DNA of 64,000 nucleotides from NCBI GenBank assembly GCA_949775045.1, contig OX459101.1:5463465-5527464 (forward strand). The letters are read 5' to 3'. The notes beneath the pieces were generated by a model, which was given only the letters and a program-made list of their open reading frames with translations, had not been told where the DNA came from and did no database searches. How positions within the stretch are numbered: the stretch's first letter is position 1; every line of letters starts with the position of its first letter. Shown here in pieces: positions 38,806-48,661 of the stretch. Position numbers and translations under genes: made by a program. This DNA is from Metridium senile. Its lineage: Eukaryota > Cnidaria > Anthozoa > Actiniaria > Metridiidae.

Positions 38806-39100
38806 CTCGGGAAAAAACACTAAAGTGTCCGTTTTTCAATACAATCAAAGATGCCATATAAGTATGCCATATAGGTATGGATATATAGGTATACAACTAG
38901 TCAAAAATGGTTGTCGTCGCCGAAGTCGATATGCACGATAAGCGATAGCTATCAGTTATCAGTAGTATGTAATCAGCTAACCAATAGTTTTAATATTTAA
39001 AATATCAAATGCATGAAGTTAGTTCAGTAACCATTTTACCTTTATCTGACACAACTGATTATCTGCAACGAAATCTTTAAAATTGCAATTGTATACCATG

Positions 39101-39720
39101 CTAGTAAGACCCAGACTGGAAGACACAAGCCTATAGTCTTTGGTCTCCTTACACAAGTAAAAATCGCAAATTATTAGAAAACATCCAACGGCGAGCAACA
39201 AAGTTTATTCTTAACTACCTTTCTAGAGAACTATCTTACAAGGAAAGATTGCAAGAACTAAATCTACTTCCACTATAGAATACCGCAGAGAATATCAAGA
39301 TTTGGTACTTTTCTTCTGTCCAGAATCGGTCTCATTGCAGATTTCGATCGCTTCTCAGTTACTTGCTTTGTCAATCAGTACTCTACGTCCTCTACGCGCA
39401 ACTTTGATTCCATGGACTACCGTCTTCTGTCCTCTCACACTTAGAACTACTTTACTGGCTCCCCATGCCAGGACTGTAAAATTTTGGAATGCCATCCCTG
39501 AAATCCGTTAAGCAAGCTACCAGTCTTCTGCTGTTCAAAACTCTTCTCCCTCTACACACTATCGACACAAAATTAAAATCAGCCTCTACGGCCCACCTTG
39601 GACATTGTACAAATACATTTAGTTCATACATTCACTTAATATATTTTATCATTTTGTAACTTGTTAGGGGCTGGATGTCAATTGGGGCTTTGTACCATAT
39701 TCTCCTCCTGTCGTACTTTG
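39101..39720 (+). mobile_element. Decayed non-LTR retrotransposon (LINE), 3' end of ORF2
   Basis: The broken translation contains LVRPRLE, then SPYTSKNRKLLENIQRRATK, then SYKERLQELNLLPL, and later a WN(A)IPE-like motif. This order is typical of the region after the reverse-transcriptase core of CR1/Jockey-type LINEs (LVRP.LEY, QRRATK, Y.ERL..L.L..L..RR, WN.LP). The frame is shifted and interrupted by stops near 39,154 and 39,277, so it is dead. A short 3' untranslated part ending in TTGTA-like repeats follows to about 39,720. It lies between gene units A and B. Confidence 0.8.
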
Positions 39721-39744
39721 TATCCCGGGGTGGGTGGAGGGACT

Positions 39745-40000
39745 CCCTTAGAAAATGGATAGAGGTGCTCGACGAACGGTTTTGAAAATGACCCTAAAAG
39801 GTACGCATAAATTAACTCAGATACTGATTTCAGATCCTAAAAGGTACGCCCACATTTAAAAATCTTTCAAAATGTATAATCTTAAGTTCAAAGACTGACC
39901 CTAAAAGGTACGGTGCTAGTTCGAGACCCTAAAAGGTACGCGAGGGTTTTATTTTCGACCCTAAAAGGTCCATCGAGCACCCCTATTCATTTTCTAAGGG
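39745..40000. mobile_element. MITE with iterated GACCCTAAAAGGTACG motif
   Basis: The TIR CCCTTAGAAAATGGATAGAG is mirrored at the right end (CTATTCATTTTCTAAGGG). Inside, the 16-bp motif GACCCTAAAAGGTACG or a close variant is repeated five times (about 39,789, 39,834, 39,897, 39,925 and 39,958). Regularly repeated internal motifs near both ends suggest transposase-binding sites. Confidence 0.8.
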
Positions 40001-40345
40001 ATTTAACACATGATTTTGTCCTCTTGGCATCAAAAACGAAGTGATAAAGTTCTGGAAACGAGGTTGAGTCGACATGGACAAAAATCTTGCACGTAATGGA
40101 GTTAATCATTCACGAAACGGAATCACGTACATGATTATGAAAGGAATCACGCGTCACGATCAACATAGACTCACATATCACGGACTACATTTCGTTATTT
40201 TCACGAATCACGCACTTATTTTAGCCCTTATCAGGCTTTACCCCTTAATGGCGTGACCCTCTTATAAGCCGAGTAGCAGTGTTCTGCCAGATTGGAGCTT
40301 ACAGATCACTTGTTTGGGGATGTCAATAAGAAGTTATAAGAGAGT

Positions 40346-40449
40346 TAGCCTGCGTTACAGACCCTTGTAAGCGCTCGAAACGTCTCCCGCCAACAAGCTT
40401 GTTGGCGGGAGACGTTTCGAGCGCTTACAAGGGTCTGTAACGCAGGCTA
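40346..40449. mobile_element. Perfect 104-bp palindrome with perfect 9-bp target duplication
   Basis: The two 52-bp halves are exact reverse complements meeting at AAG|CTT (40,397/40,398). The ends read TAGCCTGCG...CGCAGGCTA. TAAGAGAGT lies directly outside both ends (40,337-40,345 and 40,450-40,458). A 9-bp duplication is what Mutator-like transposases produce, but no other evidence assigns the family. Confidence 0.9.
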
Positions 40450-40690
40450 TAAGAGAGTAAAAGCTATCAATTTTTGAATTAACAAAAGCATGCACCATAG
40501 TTTTAGTGGTAGCCTGGTAGCAGCAGATATTAGATTTTCTGATTCTGGAAATGTTATAGTTTTATAAAAGGCAGACTTGCAGACTTATCAGACTTCACAG
40601 TATCAGTTGCGTTTTATGATGAATCTATTCTTATTATAAAAAAAAAAACTTTAATAAAAACCTTAGACTGCGTTCATTATGTATGGCAAA

Positions 40691-40880
40691 GGGGGGGAGG
40701 AGGGGTAGGTGGAATTGAGGGGGGATCTGGAAAAAAATGTACAAGAAAAGGGTGATGTGATTTTTTTTATCAGAAAAGTGAGGGGGGGGATACAAAGGGG
40801 GAGTGGATATATTTTTATTCTTGAGAGGGGGGTTGTTAGATTTTTTGAGAATTGTTAGGTAGGTGCTGGGATTTTTTTTT
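40691..40880. repeat. G-rich polypurine tract inserted in the gene B upstream region
   Basis: The plus strand is dominated by G runs (GGGGGGGAGG, GAGGGGGGGA, GAGAGGGGGG). Upstream of genes C and D, the flanking conserved sequences are adjacent, so this tract is an insertion just before the gene B promoter. Confidence 0.7.
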
Positions 40881-40899
40881 TGCATTTAACAATTTCACC

Positions 40900-41087
40900 T
40901 TCAATGCGGAAGTTTTATCAGTCATCCGTAACCGACCGTTGTGATGTAATGCTGTTTGGGGGCCTGGGGAAGAAGGTTGTCAAACGTTCAAAACAAATGC
41001 GGAATAAAAGGTGCAAAGTTTCTTATGTTATAAATCACACTTTTTCGACGAATTATCATAAGTTTTTTTGTTTAGTTTTTCTTCGCA
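40900..41087 (+). promoter_or_regulatory. Conserved promoter of gene B
   Basis: This ~188-bp block is shared with genes C and D. It contains ATGCGGAAGTTTTATC, GGGGCCTGGGGAAGAAGGTT, GCGGAATAAAA and a TATA-like TATAAAT at 41,029-41,035, 59 bp before the ATG. Conservation across copies while the introns diverge suggests a core promoter and 5' UTR. Confidence 0.65.
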
Positions 41088-44000
41088 ATGGAATATAATT
41101 TTAAAGTTACTAGATATTCTGCTATCGCTCAAATCGTTCTGGGTTTATTGTTGGTGATAAGTGGCATTGTTGATTTGAGCCTCGCCGGACATCATCATGC
41201 TCTATTTTCTATTACGCCGATTTTCATGGGTTTATTGGTAAGTTGGTAATACTCTTTGATATGGTGACTATATATTAATTAATACTGGTTATGTCCACGC
41301 TGTACGTCATGCAGTGGAATTAATAATAATAAAGCGGAAAGCTAGAGGAAGCTAATTAATAGAACAGTAATGAAAACAAAGGAAAATCGATCTATAATAC
41401 TAAACAGCAAAACCAGTAACAAACCAGGAACGAACAAGGCCAATAAATCCTTAATATTCCAAATATTGCACAGAAAAATATCAAAATCAACCTTTTTATC
41501 GGCCGACGTAGGATATAGCAGTCTTGTTTTGGTTATTCTGGCGTCAATCTTAATAAATGAATTCAATTCTTGGTTGAAGTTGTAAAATGCTTTGAAATGG
41601 TACGTGTATTATTCGCTTTGCTGTTGCTGTCTCTAACATTTATCCAAAAAGTTGAAGAAAGTTTTAGATAAGTTTTCGGACGCCATGTTTATTTTAAACA
41701 AAAGCACAGGAAGCCCAGTTGGTGACACAGGAGGACCAAAAACAATATTATTCAATCAACTGCGTGCCCTGCTGCATGCCCATTTTGCTCGCCGTTCGAC
41801 TCACCTATTTGCAACTAAAAATCACAGAATTATCACAATTCTTGCAGAGAAATAGTAATATTTGTATACCATTATTTTATAAAGTGAACAATTCTAACAC
41901 ACCTTAGAAGTTGTGTTCTTTACTCTTGACACAGGAGGGAAGTAGAGATTCTAATTTGGTGCTGGAGGCCTGGGGTCCATTTAGACTTAAGATAAGGAGG
42001 TTCTCTTCTCTTCTCTTCTCTTCTCTTCTCTTCTCTTCTCTTCTCTTCTCTTCTCTTCTCTTCTCTTCTCTTCTCTTCTCTTCTCTTCTCTTCTCTTCTC
42101 TTCTCTTCTCTTCTCTTCTCTTCTCTTCTCTTCTCTTCTCTTCTCTTCTCTTCTCTTCTCTTCTCTTCTCTTCTCTTCTCTTCTCTTCTCTTCTCTTCTC
42201 TTCTCTTCTCTTCTCTTCTCTTCTCTTTTCTTCTCTTCTCTTTTCTTCTCTTCTCTTCTCTTCTCTTCTCTTTTAATGTGGTTGGTCTGTGTGAAAATGT
42301 ATGAACTTGAATTATAGAAAAATGATATAGCCACACATGTACATGCAGCTAGCCCCCAAAAAGATAATGTTTTGCTGTTTTATTAATTACCATGCATGCA
42401 CTGCAGTGATTTGCATTACACTCATGTTAATAGACCTCTTTACCTCTGTATGCAAATTGCCCATTTCAGATCACATGTCATTCCCTTGGGAATTGTTCTT
42501 TTATGATGAACGTGTTATATCATTTACATGTGAAAGAAACAATTCCCAAGGGTAGCATCACGTGATCTGAAATAGGACAACAAACAAGGAAGGTAAAGAG
42601 GTCTATTTTAATTACTATTTTATAATATATTGATTCCTTTCTTTGTCAGATTATTATCACTGCATGGTTGTAATTTTATGAGTGGATCAAGCCCTGACCT
42701 ACAGTGACTTGCATTTAATACACTTATCAGTTATATAATTCAATTAACTATTTACTGTATATTTCATAATGTGCATGATTCCTTTCTTTGTCGGAGTAAT
42801 TAACAATTATTCGCCGAAGGCGAAGTGATTATCGGTGAATATTTACCGAGCGGTGAGTCTTCGAGCTGCGAGGTAAATATTCACCAATAATCACTTCGCC
42901 TGAGGTGAATAATCGTTTTAGTATAAATACAAAGGTGATTATTTTAAAAAAGAAAGAAGGAAACAGCATTGAAAGTGAAAATATTTTATTTTTTAAAAGC
43001 GCAACCGTTTTACGCGTAAAAATTGTAAACTTTGTCTCGCATATAATGAGAGAAAAAAACAACGTGAAAGTTTAAAATTATTATGATACCTTTAAATAGC
43101 TCGAAACCAAACTTAGTAGCTTCTTTTGTCGATTTTGGGACAGCATTTTCTTTAAAGTTTTCAATTTCATCTTCGCTAACAGTGACAAAACAACTACTGG
43201 CAGCCATTTTGTCCGAAAAGGTGATTATCGGCTGATAATCCGAGATAGCAAACCAATCAGAGCGCGCGATTTTGTATAATCACCTTTGTATTTATACTAA
43301 TCATTTTTAATTACCTGCACTGGTTGTAATTTTATGAATGGATCGATCAAGCCCTGACCTGCAATGACTTGCAATTACAATACATTAATTAAACTTTTTA
43401 TTTTATATTTTATAATATCATTCCTTTCTTTGTCAGGTGTTTATGAATGGTTGTATTTTTGTGAGAGGATCAAGCCCTGACAGTGCAGGCAGTTCATCAA
43501 CAGCTAATTTGGTAATATTTAAATGCAGTTATGTATACAATTACATATCCAAACAGACTCAAAGCATTAATGGAACCACTAATAGGAATCATGTGCATAG
43601 ACTTTCCCTTCTAAGGCAGGGGAAAGGGGGGTGTGGTGGCAGTGGGGGAAGAAAATAAATTTAAAACTTCAAGGGGTGAATCATGAAACTTTTTTTGCTA
43701 TTTTTTTCTTCTCGACTGTTGTCATAGAAACGGTCCAATATGCCTTTTGATGGACCACTCGTCAACCAATCAGAATTGGAGAAATATTTAAGCCATATAA
43801 TATAACATAGTATAGTGATGCTTATGAGGTTTTTTCTTTCTTTCATTTTTTAGTTTGGAACTTACCTTTGCTGTAGTGTCTGCTCTGTTGTCTTTGCTGG
43901 AATCATTATTATCCTGTATAGCTTTATGATGCTCTTATATGCATCTGCTGTAATGGGCTCCATAATAATTATATCATTTGCTGTTCTTGAGTTTGGATTT

Positions 44001-46539
44001 GGTATTTGTGCGTCTGTCTGTAGCTGTTCTACGGGTGATGCAATATGTAATCCATCTACTCAACAGGAGTTACCACAAGTGGTACGGTATATACCACAGG
44101 CAGCCCAAGCTCATTAATTAATACAGTACGTGTTTATATGAGTTTTAGCGGTCATAATTCGAATTCTCTAAATTTGAGTTTTTATGTATAAAAATGACTC
44201 ATGACGTTGATAACTTGTTGTGTCTTTTATTATTTGACCGTGTTTGAAGCCATTTGGAAGCAGTTTCACTGGAGTATTTAATTTTTTCCCCTACCTATTA
44301 TTTATAGGTAGGGGAGAAACAATTCAGTAACCCAGTGAAATCGCTTCCAAATGGCTTCAAATTCGGCCAAGTAATAAAAGACACAACATGTACAAGTTAT
44401 CAAGGTGAGTCATTTTTATTCATAAAAACACAAATTTAGAGATTTGAATTATGACTGTTAAAGTGCATATTTAAACTCTGTAACAATGAGCTTGGGCTGC
44501 CTGTCTGTATATACTAGCTAGCTCTTTCAAGTTCAAATGTCATCATTAATTTTGCAATCAATTTAATAATAATTAATAATCATGATTGTAATTTTAAATG
44601 TACGTATCACCATAAGTTTTGTCATTATGCATCACAAACTATACTTTCATTATCATAATGAAATAATCATAATCATATCATAATCATCTTAAAGTTTATA
44701 ATTTCATATATTTTCAAACTCAAGTGTCAATATGACAATGACTATAGCTTAATGACCATGTATTCTTCAAAAGGGCCAAGTGATCTACATCCAGACACCA
44801 GAGGGACCTAAAGCACATACCATGATCCAGGGTGCTGATGGGGTTCCTGTGGCAGTACCAGTAGAAGTATCTTCACACGCTCAGGTAAATGTTGTACCAC
44901 ACCCCTCTTCAACTTGCTGTTGTATATCGCATACAGATCGGCGGCTCATATTCTATATTTTACATTTTACTATTATTTAATTTTTAATATAATTGAAGTA
45001 TTTAGATTTTTTTTTATTAATATTATTTCTTATTATTCTCACTTTAAGGACATCTCCCCACCACCTTACACAGCTCGCGCTGCAGGGGGTGATGATGGTC
45101 AGGCCCCTGCACTTGAATCGACGCACAGAGACATGCCACCAAGTTATCAATCTGATGAGGTACAATATCACAGATTTATTTATCAAAGAAATCTTATAGA
45201 GAATCCTGTAGAGAAGAGAAGAGAAGAGAAGAGAAGAGAAGAGAAGAGAAGAGAAGAGAAGAGAAGAGAAGAGAAGAGAAGAGAAGAGAAGAGAAGAGAA
45301 TGGAATAAATGGAATAAATAATAAAAATATAGCCTTATTAAATAGTGAGTGAGTGTGGAGCTGACTGAACCTCCGGTTTGACCACCTTATCTTAAGTCTG
45401 AGTGGACTCGAACCCAGACCTCCAACTGGTACGAAAATTAGATTCTCTCAAGTGTCTGAAAGGTGCTGTTGTTTTATTGTTGATTATTTTTATCTGAATA
45501 GGTTGGTTATGCAAACTCAGATGTCGTGGCAGTACCAGTAGAAGTATCTGCACTTGCTCAGGTAAAAGTTGTACCACACCCCTCTTCAACTTGCTGTTGT
45601 ATATCGCATACAGATCGGCGGCTCATATTCTATATTTTACATATTTACTATTATTTAATTTTTAATATAATTGAAGTATTTAGATTTTTTTTTATTAATA
45701 TTATTTCTTATTATTCTCACTTTAAGGACATCTCCCCACCACCTTACACAGCTCGCGCTGCAGGGGGTGATGATGGTCAGCTGGCCCCTGCACTTGAATC
45801 GACGCACAGAGACATGCCACCAAGTTATCAATCTGATGAGGTACAATATCACAGATTTATTTATCAAAGAAATCTTATAGAGAATCCTGAAGAGAAGAGA
45901 AGAGAAGAGAAGAGAAGAGAAGAGAAGAGAAGAGAAGAGAAGAGAAGAGAAGAGAAGAGAAGAGAAGAGAAGAGAAGAGAAGAGAATGGAATAAATGGAA
46001 TAAATAATAAAAATATAGCCTTATTAAATAGTGAGTGAGTGTGGAGCTGACTGAACCTCCGGTTTGACCACCTTATCTTAAGTCTGAGTGGACTCGAACC
46101 CAGACCTCCAACTGGTACGAAAATTAGATTCTCTCAAGTGTCTGAAAGGTGCTGTTGTTTTATTGTTGATTATTTTTATCTGAATAGGTTGGTTATGCAA
46201 ACTCAGATGTCGTGGCAGTACCAGTAGAAGTATCTGCACTTGCTCAGGTAAAAGTTGTACCACACCCCTCTTCAACTTGCTGTTGTATATCGCATACAGA
46301 TCGGCGGCTCATATTCTATATTTTACATATTTACTATTATTTAATTTTTAATATAATTGAAGTATTTAAAATTTTTTATTAATATTATTTCTTATTATTC
46401 TCACTTTAAGGACATCTCCCCACCACCTTACACAGCTCGCGCTGCAGGGGGTGATGATGGTCAGCTGGCCCCTGCACTTGAATCGACACACAGAGACATG
46501 CCACCAAGTTATCAATCTGATTTCGTATTTCACATTTAG
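41088..46539 (+). CDS. MS4A/CD20-like four-pass membrane protein, gene B, with expanded PY tail
   Basis: Nine exons, all phase 0: 41,088-41,237; 43,437-43,511; 43,854-44,081; 44,774-44,884; 45,049-45,159; 45,502-45,561; 45,727-45,840; 46,188-46,247; 46,411-46,539. They give 345 residues. The ATG sits at the same place as in C and D (MxYNF). Exon 1 holds TM1 (SAIAQIVLGLLLVISGIVDL). Exons 1-2 give TM2 with the family motif PIFMGLL. Exon 3 holds TM3 and TM4 with almost no loop between them, then CSCSTGDAIC. The cytoplasmic tail carries GQVIYIQTPEGP and three copies of a PPPY...PPSY exon, six PY motifs in all, which in other proteins bind WW domains of Nedd4-family ubiquitin ligases. Exons 6 and 8 are chimeric (see findings). 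CD20/MS4A proteins act at the plasma membrane in signalling or ion flux; the specific role here is unknown. Alternative ends exist if the intron after exon 3 or 5 is retained. Confidence 0.8.
41931..42274 (+). mobile_element. SINE-like repeat with (TTCTC)n tail, plus orientation
   Basis: The body (GGAGGCCTGGGGTCCA... AGACTTAAGATAAGG) is the inverted counterpart of the repeats at 45,360-45,470 and 46,050-46,155. It is followed by ~54 TTCTC units (42,001-42,270). The tail lies on the same side of the body as in the other copies, so it behaves as the SINE's own 3' tail. The internal promoter B-box is degenerate here. Confidence 0.7.
42431..42605. mobile_element. 175-bp inverted-repeat element in intron 1 of gene B
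   Basis: The left end TAGACCTCTTTACCT and right end AGGTAAAGAGGTCTA are inverted repeats. Inside, CCCTTGGGAATTGTT pairs with AACAATTCCCAAGGG. Confidence 0.78.
42640..43512 (+). repeat. Triplicated exon-2 segment of gene B
   Basis: Three segments share the run 'tggttgta.tttt.tga..ggatc.aagccctgac'. They start at about 42,663, 43,321 and 43,447. Only the third has an acceptor (TTTGTCAG), an open 75-bp exon and a donor (GTAATA). The first has lost the frame (IIITAWL then stop) and the second has no usable exon. Two dead exon copies therefore precede the live one, separated by a MITE. Confidence 0.7.
42797..43315. mobile_element. MITE with 20-bp TIRs next to a second palindrome
   Basis: AGTATAAATACAAAGGTGAT (42,920) pairs with ATCACCTTTGTATTTATACT (ends 43,298). 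A separate palindrome precedes it: CGAAGTGATTATCGGTGAAT and TATTTACC at 42,819-42,850 pair with GGTAAATATTCACC and AATAATCACTTCG to 42,899. Outer GTAATTAA.AAT.ATT sequences mark the whole composite. Confidence 0.75.
44087..44514. repeat. 428-bp near-perfect long palindrome just after exon 3 of gene B
   Basis: The left arm starts 'gtatataccacaggcagccc' and the right arm ends with its near reverse complement (gggctgcctgtctgtatatac). Pairing continues through TTTAGCGGTCATAATTC, GACTCAT and GAAGCCATTTGGAAGC to the centre at about 44,301 (CCTACCTATTATTTATAGGT). It begins 5 bp after the exon 3 donor. Confidence 0.88.
45211..45475 (-). mobile_element. tRNA-derived SINE-like element with (GAGAA)n tail, copy 1 in gene B
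   Basis: On the minus strand the element reads GGTCTGGGTTCGAGTCCACT, a perfect RNA polymerase III B-box (GGTTCGAGTCC). The body continues through GACTTAAGATAAGG to a TTCTC-unit tail (18 units, 45,211-45,300 as GAGAA on the plus strand). No good A-box was found upstream. Confidence 0.72.
45892..46158 (-). mobile_element. tRNA-derived SINE-like element with (GAGAA)n tail, copy 2 in gene B
   Basis: This is the duplicate of the element at 45,211-45,475, carried by the intragenic tandem duplication. The tail has about 19 units (45,892-45,986). The B-box region is at about 46,085-46,105. Confidence 0.72.
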
Positions 46540-47225
46540 CAGTGGAATGTCTGAGTTCGCAATCAGCCGAAAACGGCAGTAATATCACTAACAGATATAA
46601 TTTTAGATAGACAATTATTCGTTTGTCTCAAGGATGTCGCAGGTTTGGACTGCGACATTTCGACTGCTACTGCATGCTAGTCTTGATGAGCAATGGGTAA
46701 CCAATCACAACTCAGTACAATTTTAACAGTTGTTTTCATCTGTGCGTACCTTTTAGCCGGTCGTTTTCAAAACCTCCGCCGATCACCTAATAATTCTATT
46801 GATCTCATATCATTAACGATAAATATCCTTTATACATTTAAATAACATCAAGTTTGTAAAAAAATATTCAAACCATATTTATGCTGCAGTAATTGTAAAT
46901 ATAATTCAATATATAAAGTATTTTAACATAAAACTGCGGGTCAGTTTAGCAGAAGCTGTTATTTAAACAATCTGAAATTTTGTAAATTTTTATATTTTTA
47001 ATGCAAGATCTACCACGTCGGTCGACATTAAAACAAAGAAAGAATATATTTTTAAAACTGTTAAACAGGCAACAGTAATTTTAGAGTAACAATTACAGAA
47101 AGCAAACAATTATCAATAAACTTAAAGGCTATTTACAAACGTCTTGTGTTTTTTTGTATTCTTGTTATCTATCAACCTGTTTTATCCCATTGTCCCCCTT
47201 GAACCCCTTTGGTTTTTCTCTGGAA
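46540..47225. repeat. Duplicated 3' flank of gene unit B
   Basis: 46,530-46,720 matches 54,518-54,710 (GCAGTGGAATGTCTGAGTTC, then ACTGCGAC.TTTCGACTGC). 46,820-47,225 matches the flanks of units A and C. No gene is recognised here. Confidence 0.82.
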
Positions 47226-48469
47226 AAACATTCAAGTTTCCGTTTTTCGATATATACTCGGCCATATATAAAATAAAAGATACCAAGAAATTTTGATGGT
47301 GAGTTCCCTTCCACCCTCCCCCCCTAAAGGAATTCGAAATACGTATAAACAAGTGGTTCTTGGAAGAGTTTGAAAAGAAAAGAAAAATATACTTTATGAA
47401 TATACTTATTACAGTGAGAACACTCGAACCGAGAACACTTTGACTTTTTTTAAAAATATTTTTTTATTTCAGCTCATGACACTAGACTTGAGCGAATAGA
47501 TTTGAAAATTACGCTGTGTATTTGAACTCAAAGTTTAATTTTTAGAAGCACTTGAATGGTCAGAAAATAAAAACTTGAAAAAGTTTAAGTTTCGAGAGTT
47601 TCTTGCTATAAAATCAATTTTCAATTTGTCTTCAATACTCTTTATATGGATTTTTTTTTTTACTCTCAACCTCTCGCGGCCGCATCCAAATAAAACAAAA
47701 TGACTATTCCTGCGTTGTTTTCAAAATGAAGTGATTTATCCTTTATTTTTATACCCTGGAAATTAAACCAGAGGGTTTCTGATCTGGTCATTTTTACGTC
47801 TATGTTTGTTAACCGCGCTCATGAGAAACCATTTCCAGTTGCATCATAGCCTGTTGATATCCGTCCCCACCCCTCCCTCCTACAGGTAGAAACGGGTAGG
47901 GGAGGGATGAGGAAGGCTGCACACAGGCTAGTTGTCTGGTTGTATCAGTTTTACAAACGCTAAATCAAGTAGAAAATAATCTCTGGTGTCTTTGTAATTT
48001 TTCAATAATACAGTATCTACATAAATATAGATATTCTTTTAATTACATTTTATCGTATTTTTACTCGCACTCGCACCCGCACCTATTTGGGCGGGAACCG
48101 AAGTGCATTTTGGACCCGCGACCCGGGAACAAAAGTCCAACTCATTTACGAGTTATCAGCTAGTTGACCAATATAGTTTTATTAAATATTTAATTATTTA
48201 ATTACGCCAAGTTAATGATTACCATTTAATCGTATCTGCCACAACTGGTTATAATCTGTAATGTAATATTTTCGAGTGCATTTTCCACGGAAAAAATTGT
48301 AATTTCCCAGCGCCATTTTGAGAGGCATTTGCAAGAGATGATTAGTTATCAGCATTTCTCCTTTGATATATTGAAATTTTCATCTGCTTATCAGTATCAG
48401 TTGCGTTTTATGATGCATCCCTTTTTTTATTATGTATAAAAAACTTTAAATAAAAACCTGATGTTTTCG
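47226..48469. other. Intergenic sequence between units B and C
   Basis: No gene is recognised. 48,180-48,350 matches 56,060-56,166 plus 58,167-58,240, the upstream flank of unit D that was split by a transposon. A small GC-rich foldback lies at 47,847-47,930. Confidence 0.6.
47847..47930. repeat. GC-rich foldback with TAGCCTG/CAGGCTA ends
   Basis: The ends are TAGCCTGTTG and CACACAGGCTA. The arms CCCCACCCCTCCC and GGGGAGGGATGAGG are complementary. It resembles the palindromes at 40,346 and 52,644, but no clear target duplication is visible. Confidence 0.55.
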
Positions 48470-48661
48470 TCAAAAAATGCGGAAGTTTTATCCGACGTCA
48501 TACGTATTACTCGACCGTTGAGATGTAATGTAGTTTGGGGGCCTGGGGAAGAAGGTTTTCAATTCAAAACAAATGCGGAATAAAATTGCAAAGTTTCTTA
48601 TGTTAGTATAAATCACAGTTTTTCGACGAATTATCATCAGTTTTTTTGGTTTTTCTTCGCA
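48470..48661 (+). promoter_or_regulatory. Conserved promoter of gene C
   Basis: This is the same block as upstream of B and D: AATGCGGAAGTTTTATCC, GGGGCCTGGGGAAGAAGGTT, GCGGAATAAAA, and TATAAAT at 48,607-48,613, 55 bp before the ATG. Confidence 0.65.

Larger units (their letters stand above)
44851..46540 (+). repeat. Intragenic tandem duplication in gene B (~680-bp unit, three copies)
   Basis: The units start at GGCAGTACCAGTAGAAGTAT: 44,851, 45,528 (after 677 bp) and 46,214 (after 686 bp). Each holds the end of an exon 4-like exon and a PPPY exon. The first two continue through a SINE-like insertion with a GAGAA tail and the start of a VGYANSDVV exon. Confidence 0.92.

Noticed and set aside
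41911..42336. Long EKRRE or LLFSS open frames
   Set aside because: They are translations of the (TTCTC)n tract outside any supported exon.
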